Assembly: GCA_021029095.1 (NCBI GenBank)
Contig: JAJOHG010000004.1
Coordinates: 744,001-808,000 of the forward strand
Direction of reading: 5' to 3'
From: Phellopilus nigrolimitatus
Lineage: Eukaryota; Basidiomycota; Agaricomycetes; Hymenochaetales; Hymenochaetaceae
Length of the DNA stretch: 64,000 nucleotides
Below the pieces are notes generated by a model that was given only the letters and a program-made list of their open reading frames with translations, ran no database searches and was not told where the DNA came from. Every line of letters begins with the position of its first letter. The stretch's first letter is position 1. Positions 56,298 to 64,000 of this stretch are shown in pieces. The translations under genes were made by a program, and so were the position numbers.

Positions 56298-58705
56298 TCA
56301 TACGAGAGATGCTTCTTGCAAGTAGCCACGGAAGATGGAGTCGCGGACTATAGAGGAAGGGGAAAGGGTGTCAGCGATGTAAATTGCAAGAAGCCAGGAT
56401 GGCGAGATAAAATCAAGATCGATACGGCCGTCAAACTTTGAACGCTATTGGGGGCCGAAAGGGACAAATGGAGCGAAAGAAGGAAAAGGCACAGTGGATC
56501 GCAGAATAGAAAGCATTACTCACCGTTTCGGATCACAGATTGCGTCGTGCTCGTGTCGACGACGCTCGTCTGGTGCGTGTACAGCACGCGGTGCTCCTCG
56601 TTGTTCTTCCTGTGCACCTGCAGAAAGTGCGTGCGGAAGTACTCAATGACAGTCTCGTAGGTGTTTGCGCGGTCGCCGTAGCTCGGAATGCTAAGTTCAA
56701 GTTTGAAAGGGGAAAAAAAAGGACGTGAAGGTCAGTCACGAGTTGCAAAGCGTGTCAGAAAAAAAGTCTAGACGCACTAGCGCTTTACGGCCACGCCCGC
56801 ATCGAGCTTCTGCTTCAAAACGTCTGTCTTGTCTGTACAGATTGGAGAAGATCAGAAGAGCGTCAGTCAAAATCAAGATGTCATGGGGATGGAACGTTGA
56901 GACACCGACTTAAAAAGAGCACCAAGTGAACCTTCTTGAGGAGCTCATTTGAACAGATCACCGTAAACAGTTGCAACGAGTCATTGATACGGTTCATCTT
57001 TGGATCCTCCTCCAGATACTTTATGAAACATAGGGTTCATCAGCCTCGGCCTGAATGGAGCACTAGAATGGATGAAGGTTGCAAAAAAAAAACTTATGCG
57101 TACCTGATCGAACGCACTGACCGGGGCGAGGAAGATGATCGCGTTGGCGTCATCGAAGTACGGGACCCAAGTATGGCGCTGCCCACGCGCACCGCCGACG
57201 TCGTATAGGTGCCAGAGGATGGACTTCCCGCTGACCTGAACCATGAACTCGTGCGTGGCGATGCCCATGGTTTGCAGACGCGAGCGCAGTATGTCATCCA
57301 TAGACGGCTTGTATGCAGATTCGGTCACGCGATCTATGCTGTTGAGGAAGCTAGAAGGCAATGCATTCCGAAAGTTAGCCTTCTATACCACATAGGGTTA
57401 CGAAGCGAAGACAGAAAAAAAAAGACTCACAATTCAGCGCTTTCTTGCAATCTTAGCTTGCGCTTCTCGATGAGTGACCGGACGACAGGGTGTGCCCATA
57501 ACTGTTTTACGTCTTCCTTGCACGCAAACAGCATCCTCGCGATTTTGTCGAGCTCGTCTTGTACTGGGTCACTTCCATTTTCATCGCCTTGCTGTTTTTC
57601 TGCCGGATCATCCGAGTTGTGCCTGCGCTTCTTCCCGGTGACAGTCATAGTTGTCTGCCACCCTGTTCGGACGTACACTCCGCCTCCGCGGCGTTTTGCG
57701 AGCGAACCGACCTCCACGCCGCCGCTGAGACGGTCCGCGAGGCTCGCCTCGGCTGTCAGGAGCGGGGACAGTTGTAGTTTGAGCGTCGCGAGCTCCGTCT
57801 TCGCACTCGAACTGAGTATGGGGAGGCCGCCCTCGCCGCCGTCGATGATGGCCTTGCCGTCACCGTCGCCGTCGGCGGACACATCCATCGCGGCGTCGGT
57901 GCTCAGGTCTGCCGTAGATGCAGATGGGCGAGCATTCGCGGGGCCCAGGTCGAGCGCGTCGAGCGCTTGCAGAATGCGCTTGATGTTGCGCACGACATTG
58001 AAGTAGACGACGGCGCGCCACGAGTCGCGCTCCTCTTCGAGCGACGTGGGCGCGTAAAACAGCTGAAACTGTTTCTGGAGCGTCGACTTGCCCGACTCAG
58101 CCTGGCCGAGGAGGAGAAGCTAGAGAAGCATACGAGATTAGTTGTTTGGCATTGAAGGAAGCATGGGTGTGTGAACAGGGGCAGAGGCAGTGAGGGAGAG
58201 TATGCATGGTAAGCATGGAAGAACAAGCAGCAGATACGCCCAAACGTAGTGGAGTCAGATGGGATGAGCTGATGCTGATGAAGCCTGCCCAACCGCCCAA
58301 TGCTGGCATTACGTGCAGTGTATGCTGATTCACAGCGCGCGACATCGCCCAGTTCCTTTCGCGGAAACCGCTGCACATGTGAAACGCTTCCGGCGAGCTA
58401 GCATTGCCAGAACCTTCCTCCAGCTCTTTTGGTTTCTCCGAGACTCGGAAATGTAGCATACAGATGCAAAGAGACATGTAGAGGGTAGTAGTGCACACCT
58501 TGACTTGCATACTGGCGCGCTTCTTGAGCTCGCGCTCCTGGCGAAGTTCCTCATCAATGCGGTCTGAGATGATTTTTGCCTCTAGCTCTGCTTTGACGCG
58601 TAGCTGGCGCTCCTCATCTGACTCTGAAGGCGGAGGCCTGAGAGCGAGGGCGAGGGGGTCATCCGCGGAGTAGATGCTGGACGTGCGTGTCTGCGTGCGT
58701 ATCAT
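56298..58705 (-). CDS. Atypical G-protein alpha subunit lacking the catalytic Gln
   Basis: The start at 58705 gives MIRTQTRTSSIYSADDPLAL and a charged helix (EERQLRVKAELEAKIISDRI). After a long intron comes the P-loop LLLLGQAESGKSTLQKQFQL. The helical domain carries an extra stretch of about 100 residues, acidic then basic, including STDAAMDVSADGDGDGK and KKRRHNSDD. Switch I is RSRLQTMGIATHEF: the arginine and the Mg-binding Thr are kept. Switch II is DVGGARGQRHTW, so the catalytic Gln of DVGGQ is Ala. G4 is LFLNKTDVL. G5 is THQTSVVDT in place of TCAT. The C-terminus is RDSIFRGYLQEASLV, without the usual Leu-Gly-Leu receptor-contact end. Most introns are short. All exons join in frame. I expect slow GTP hydrolysis and atypical receptor coupling, by inference. 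Confidence 0.9.
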
Positions 58706-59142
58706 GCGAGGCAGAGAGTGAAGTCAGATGGTGGTGGTAGGAGGGGAAGAGGGTTGGGATGCAGTTAAATCCGGAGCGTTAAAGACGGATCGGGAAGAGA
58801 AATATTGCAGTGTTTGGGATGGGAGCGGAGAAGAGAGGATCAGTGACGGCAGGCAACTATATAAGACGGTCGTCCTTCTCGAAGCTGATCCCAACTTTGT
58901 GTGAGATGAGACAGCAATCGACAACAGACACAATGTATAATATTATGATACCACACATAATACCACACTTAGGAGAAGAGATTTCGGGAAGATATACAAC
59001 AGACTAGTCGCGATTGTCGTAGTCGAGCGAGATAGGAGAGAGGCTGTCCACCGTGTAAATCGCCAGATCAACGCCGCCGATGCACCGCGTCTCCTTCCAT
59101 CTCCAACAGTCTTTGATCTCTACCTCAACATTCCTCACAGCT
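58706..59142. promoter_or_regulatory. Divergent intergenic region between G-alpha and PPIL3
   Basis: The 437 bp between the two start codons must serve both promoters. A TATATAA-like string occurs near 58857-58863. No other motif recognised. Confidence 0.4.
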
Positions 59143-60148
59143 ATGGTGCGTTCGCCCTCTTTTCCTCTTGGCCGGCACCGCTCATCAGCTTCAGTCAGTC
59201 ACCCTCCATACCTCCCATGGCGACCTCAAGGTGCGCTATTTTCTCTCCCACTTGGCTTCCAAGCCCTAGTTCGAAACACCTACAAATGCGTTTCAGATCG
59301 AGGTCTTCTGCGAGGCCGTGCCCAAGGCTGCTGAGAACTTTCTCGCCCTCTGTGCGTCGGGCGCATACGACGGCTGCAAATTCCACCGCAACATAAAGGG
59401 GTTCATGGTGCAGACGGGCGACCCCACCGGTACGGGCAAGGGCGGTCAGTCAATTTGGGGGAAACCGTTTCCGGACGAGGTCCGCTCGACGCTCAAGGTG
59501 TGTTGGTCGTTCTTGTTCTTGTTCTTGTTCTTGTACTGTTCCCGCGTTGTCTGCTGCGGTTCTGGTGAATCCGGTGAACATGCTTCCGGCTGATGCGCTG
59601 GTCCTGGTCGCTGTGCCGGACGCTTTGTCTATCATTCTTATACCCTCGCCTCGCTTCTGCTTCTTTAGTTCAATGCACGCGGCGTCGTCGCCATGGCCAA
59701 CTCCGGCCCAGACACGAACAAATCGCAGTTCTTCATCACCTATTCCAAGCAGCAGCACCTCGACGGCAAATACACCGTCTTTGGCAAGTGCGTATATCCA
59801 GAGTCTCTTCCATTCTCGATACATAGACTAGTTTAATCTAATTTTCGTTTTTACATCGCGCATAAACAGGGTGATAGACGGTGCCGACTCAACGCTCGAT
59901 TCGATCGAACGTGTGCCCGTGAACGAGAAGAACAGGCCACTCCATGACATCCTGCTCACAGACGTACGTCTGGAATTCTGGACTTTTTCCTCTCCATTCT
60001 TCTACCCCAGCTCGCGTCGATCTTCTGCCCCATTCGGAAACCTTAGCGTGTTATCCTTGTCTTATCAGAAACTAACGTGCGCCGTTTCGCCGTTCTGCAG
60101 GTCACGATACATGCAAACCCAATCGCTGATGCCGCGATAGCGAAATAG
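59143..60148 (+). CDS. PPIL3: Cyclophilin-type peptidyl-prolyl isomerase (PPIL3 family)
   Basis: Single-domain cyclophilin of about 160 residues; human PPIL3 is a spliceosome-associated isomerase. The first exon is only ATG (59143-59145), followed by an intron; the protein then reads [19 protein letters not shown] and [19 protein letters not shown]. The catalytic face has [20 protein letters not shown] (Arg, Phe, Met, Gln of the active site), then [20 protein letters not shown] and [15 protein letters not shown]. The loop [18 protein letters not shown] has His where cyclophilin A has the cyclosporin-binding Trp, as in human PPIL3, so cyclosporin affinity should be low. It ends [11 protein letters not shown]. 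Every exon joins in frame. Confidence 0.95.
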
Positions 60149-61092
60149 TCGTGCATTCCAGACGGATGCAAATTTTTTGCGCCAATAATCGGAGGACTAT
60201 TACGTATTCGCCGAGAGGGCAGGAGGACATTGTAGACGCAGCCATGGAAGGCCGCGGGCGCAGCGACTCGGTGTTTTTCTCGCTCCAATCAACGAATCTC
60301 AATTCCGGTACCGGCGCTTATGCATATAGCCTGTCCTGTGCTCTTTGTCATGTGCTTGGTATGATGTTGTACATGTACATGTAGAGTGGCGATGGATGGT
60401 ACGGGCGCTACAGGAGATTGATGTCTGACTGTCTGTATTTGAGTTTACTTTTATGTCGTGATAGCAGAAAGATCCGACATGTAGCTTTGCACATCCTGAC
60501 TATTGCGATCCGTGTTCTCCGAGGCTCATGTGTGGCTCACAATAAGGACATACTTTAGCTTTTAAATTTCACCTTGAACTTGCAATCACTCTTTCTCACA
60601 CCATGTCATTTCATATGTAGCTTACCACTAATACCAGTGGCACCTTTTTAGTAAGGAGCGAGGAGGCACAAATTGAATGCCGTCTGACTTATCATGAGAT
60701 TACCGCATAAACGGAACAGGAATGGTCAGGCTGTGCCCCTGCGAGACGTACTGCATCTTAAGTGTTTGACATTGATAAAACTCTGCTGCTGCTGTCGATG
60801 TTACAGACTAGTTCTTGACTATTTTCCGCTTTTGGATTAAAAGTCGCTCTGCCGCAGTCCTAGACTTGAAACATTAGTTGATGACACGAAAGTCCGTGAA
60901 GAGTGTCTTGATGATGATGGCCTGACGGTGTTCATGACTATCCAGTTGTCAGATCGCCGTCTAAAATCCCCATAGACATATACATATTTGTACATTCTCA
61001 TTACACCACTCTCCGGCTTGACGCTCGACGTTCTCTTCCGATCGGGTCCTATCCGCTGTCCAGGAAAAGGAAAGCACGGCTCCTTGCCGCGA
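60149..61092. other. Intergenic between convergent genes, no gene seen
   Basis: About 0.94 kb between the PPIL3 and capping-protein stop codons. No conserved frame, repeat or RNA gene recognised. Confidence 0.5.
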
Positions 61093-62303
61093 TCACTTGC
61101 GCATGAGCCCGACGAGCTCCTTCTGCAGCTCCCGCTGCCGGCGCGCGCGCGCGAGGCTGTCCAGGCTGCGCAGATCGTGCACGACGTCGCGCGTCTTGCC
61201 GAAGTACACGTCCTGCAGCAGGTTGCGCATCTTGAGCTCCTGGTCCTCGACCATCCGCCCCGTGTTCGTGATGTGCGAGGACGCGTCCGCGAGCGGGTGG
61301 TCCTGCTCGATCTGCGTAATATGCGGCGTTTGTTTAGCATTGGTATGTATGTGCTGAGGAAAGGAGGGATCGACTTGCCTGCCTCGTCATGCTCCCGCTC
61401 AGCGTGATCGCGCCAGCGCCAGCTTTCCCCTCCGTCTCTGGGTCGCTGTGCTCGACTCTGCTCTGCGTCACGAGATGCAACATTATCGTACTTGTGAGCT
61501 TATAGTGTGCGTTTCGCCCGCGCTCGGACGCCTCGAAGACGTGGATCGAGTCCCAAGAACCTGCGGGGGCTTCTGAGGAGTTGGGCGAGAGAACTAAGCG
61601 CGACGAGGATTAGATATTTGCACGAGATGCTGTTAGTGGGGAGCAAGGACCTTTCTTGAGCACGACGACGCCCGCGAATCCGCCGTCGTCAAGGTCCCAG
61701 AGGTATACGGAAGATACTCCTCCTTCGAAGTACCTTTGGACCACGACGTCAATTCCACCATAGATGATTACGCGTTTGGACGATGGTTAAACAGTGTCAA
61801 TAGCGATGGTTTATTAAGCATGTATTGGAGCGACACATAACAAGAAGGCACAGACATTTCACGATACGTGTCGAACGCTTCGTTCGCCTGCGATTTCCAG
61901 CTTGCGCAGTTTGGCAGACGGCGTCGTGCCGTCATCTATTGGAGGGTCGTACTCGTTCGACCAGGGTGATCTTCAACCCGCAGAATAGAAAACGCGATTG
62001 AGAAGCATATATCGCACCAGTCGCGAACGAAGTACGAATAGACTCTGTCAGTCACACACGTCCAGCGCAGCATGCACACCACCACACCCACCGGTAGCTC
62101 TCGCCGTCGCGGTTGTAGTCGCACGCGAGGTACTCTCGGCCGGTGGCCTTGTCGACCATGAGCCGCAGCGGCTGGTCGACGCTGCCCAGGAGATCGTCCG
62201 CGTAGTCCGGGCAGATGCTGACGAGCGCGGCGACGTTCTCCTCGACATTCGTCGGGGGTAGCCGCCGCATGAGATCGAGCATCGAGTCGAGGAGGTCCGT
62301 CAT
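61093..62303 (-). CDS. CAP2: F-actin-capping protein subunit beta, one-base frame break
   Basis: The beta subunit pairs with CapZ-alpha and caps actin barbed ends. The start at 62303 gives [20 protein letters not shown], then [77 protein letters not shown] and [14 protein letters not shown], then [20 protein letters not shown] and [20 protein letters not shown], ending [10 protein letters not shown]. Only about four introns. Near 61886-61890 the sequence codes [12 protein letters not shown] and then a stop, whereas removing one base (ATCGCAGGCG to ATCGCGGCG) gives [19 protein letters not shown], the exact family length and pattern. CapZ-beta is usually a single-copy conserved gene, so a consensus error is at least as likely as a null allele. 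Confidence 0.9.
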
Positions 62304-62769
62304 ATCAGCGAGACTGGGCGGTAGTACAGGAGGAAACTGAGAAGAGGAAATAACGCGATGGCCAGATACTCGGGCGCAGACTTCGGGCGCGTATCCGTCG
62401 TGTCACGTGGGCTCAGGTCGTGTCGGCGTGACGAAAACACGTCCGGTTGGGACGTTACAACATGTCTTAAACGCACACGGCATGCACAGTCTTGCCCGAA
62501 GCGCCAATATCGTAGCCTGCTTTGCTGGACCAGAGTTGCTCAGAACTGTGCTCGGTGCGACCTAGCTCAGGCTTTGCTTTGTCATAACACATCCAACTGT
62601 TTGTCGCTGTTGCAATTCCTCGGCCGCTCACTCTATTCACAATACTACTACAGAGTCAGAAATCAGGAACGGTACATCAATGCATGTTTGTCTCAGAAAA
62701 GTAGTATATGCTCATAATATGCACAGGATACGCAGAAAACAAAAGAGGAGCCAGGTGGCTGAGGCAACT
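62304..62769. promoter_or_regulatory. Upstream region of CAP2, no motif recognised
   Basis: This stretch lies between the CAP2 start codon and the start of the repeat family copy. I saw nothing that could be named. Confidence 0.35.
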
Positions 62770-64000
62770 GTAGAGATCAGATGGATGCGATGAGGCAGTG
62801 CGATTGTGGCTGGAAGACAAAATTCTTGGCCGAAACAAGCAATCCAGCAGTCCGTACTGGCCACACGATGCACGAAGAGTGGAAACAGATGGAAAAAATA
62901 CTAAGGGGTTACTTATAGATGTGGAACACCTGGCTTCCGTGTATCACGCCTCTTCCTCAATCCCTCAGTCCTCCTGCATTCTAGAGCATCCGATCCCACC
63001 GACGGTTATAAGATACGAATACGAGTCGAGAGGCAAGCAGAGTTGAATGATAAAGGCGACGATGGAGGAATGAATGGATGTTATGCTCAACAAGTCTGAG
63101 GTAGGAGATGGAAGCACATAGATTGAGAAATGATTAGAAATACAGGTGCGTTTCGTAAAAGCGAGGACACTAATCATTCAACTCAGACCCAATGGTACAT
63201 GTCCCCGGGTCCGTCCAACAAGTCACCGTCAAGGTCGTGGTAGTCCTCCACGCCCTCCTCCCCGGCGAGAAGGATCAACGGCTGATACGTCAGTCCGTCT
63301 TGCGCAAGGTGAGTCTCGGGGCCCCTTTCCTCAGGCGAGAGGTAGGGCAGCGGCAACATCGTCTCCTTCCTAAAGATCGGAAGTTGATTAGCGCATGCGC
63401 TTGTAGACGTGGCGACAGCAGCCGTTGCGGAGGATGCATCGGGAGCATGGGCCGAAGGGACGTCAAGGGAGACGTCCGGGAGCTCTAGCGTTGTCTTCGC
63501 TCTGTATATAGTCAATTGGTCGGCATATGCGCTTGGAGGCGCCGCGACAAGATCCGCTTCGAAGGAGACGGCCTCGGGAGCAAGGGCGGAAACTAAAGCC
63601 CTTCGCAGATTGGAAATTTGTTCCTCGTCAGCGGGCTGAGGCGCCGCATCGGAGGCAAAGGAAGCCGCAGCTTCTATTGGGTGGTTTTCATAGGCCTACA
63701 CGGACCTAAGGTCAGCTTCAGGTCTGTGATGTCACCAATAGATGCACGCACATTGTCTTTGATCGGAGGCCCAAGTCCTAATACCCCAAGCTGGGGAGAC
63801 TGCGGAGGGGTTGGAGGAGGGGTTGGGGGGTGGGAGGGGTTGGGGGAGGAGTAGGGTATCCTGTAAGCTGGTAAAGTTCCAATCCTCCAGGCTGGAGTGC
63901 CTGTGGAAGTACGAGGGGAGAGAACGTGTTCTTAAGCATGTTGCTTTGATATTCTGTCATTGACTGCGACGAGAGGTGAGTTCGAATGAAGGGTCAAGTT
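62770..64000 (-). repeat. Dispersed repeat family, copy 4 (cut by window edge)
   Basis: On the minus strand, the 3' flank (CAATCGCACTGCCTCATCGC near 62785-62805, and the ACATCCATTCATTCCTCCAT-type block near 63065-63085) matches copies L and R. This copy is diverged from them and holds the longest open last exon of the family. Its 5' exon lies beyond the window edge. The CDS is listed separately. Confidence 0.8.
63183..63950 (-). CDS. Partial gene of the dispersed family: Pro-rich protein with acidic C-terminus
   Basis: I recognise no known domain. The second exon starts NMLKNTFSPLVLPQALQPGG and has a proline tract; the shared intron (GTGCGTGCATCTATTGGTGA to GTGTAG) leads to the last exon, IEAAASFASDAAPQPADEEQ, ELPDVSLDVPSAHAPDASS, LPIFRKETMLPLPYLSPEER, and an acidic end GVEDYHDLDGDLLDGPGDMY with final HWV. 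The last exon is open over about 160 codons, longer than in L or R, so this copy is nearest to a working gene. The proline tract breaks frame at a run of six C (63825-63830 on the plus strand as G); seven would keep PPTPPQSPQLG in frame. The 5' exon is off the window. Confidence 0.5.

Noticed and set aside
60149..61092. tRNA gene in the long intergenic gap
   Set aside because: I looked for a TTCGANNC-type B box with a partner A box there and in other gaps and found none that folds convincingly by eye.

Overview
This window reads as nuclear DNA of a mushroom-forming basidiomycete (Agaricomycetes-like). Genes are broken by many short GT-AG introns of roughly 45-100 bp, intergenic gaps are short, and the gene content fits that group: a FunK1-type kinase, an atypical large G-alpha, an SPX/VTC polyphosphate polymerase, a paladin-type triple phosphatase and an expanded MYND-finger family. 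No bacterial, plasmid or viral gene was recognised. All introns and exon joins were inferred by eye from reading frame, splice consensus and family knowledge, so coordinates are outer CDS bounds.

Layout. 0-4.6 kb: eIF6 and the mitochondrial complex I factor NDUFAF7 diverge from a shared promoter, followed by a FRA10AC1 homologue with a GC-AG intron. 5.2-16 kb: three minus-strand genes, namely a Ser/Thr-rich one-pass membrane protein, a 6.1 kb paladin-like protein with three CX5R motifs and an MFS anion symporter. 16.4-22.8 kb: TAN1 (tRNA acetylation adaptor), a GT-B glycosyltransferase-like gene and MYND gene A. 23.5-26.1 kb: three unrelated tandem arrays in a row, the last encoding an in-frame repeat protein. 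26.9-30.4 kb: VTC4-like polyphosphate polymerase. 31-33.2 kb: two decayed genes (GT8/glycogenin-like and the 3' end of an aspartic protease). 33.9-34.6 kb: MIF/tautomerase. 35.8-38.6 kb: FunK1 kinase. 39.6-43.8 kb: a large inverted repeat made of copies of a dispersed family that also occurs at both window ends. 45.2-52.8 kb: GTR2 Rag GTPase and MYND genes B and C. 53.7-55.5 kb: broken arrestin-like gene. 56.3-62.3 kb: atypical G-alpha, PPIL3 cyclophilin and capping protein beta.

Functional links are limited, as usual in a fungal chromosome. Several housekeeping genes sit in head-to-head pairs (eIF6/NDUFAF7, MFS/TAN1, GT-B/MYND-A, G-alpha/PPIL3). VTC4 and GTR2 both belong to vacuole-centred nutrient biology, but they are 15 kb apart and I infer no operon-like relation.

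The most notable observations are the dispersed family arranged as a large palindrome, the three consecutive tandem arrays, the G-alpha lacking its catalytic glutamine, and a recurrent pattern of single-base frame breaks (often at short homopolymers) in otherwise well-conserved genes. That pattern must be resolved as assembly error or real decay before gene models are trusted.
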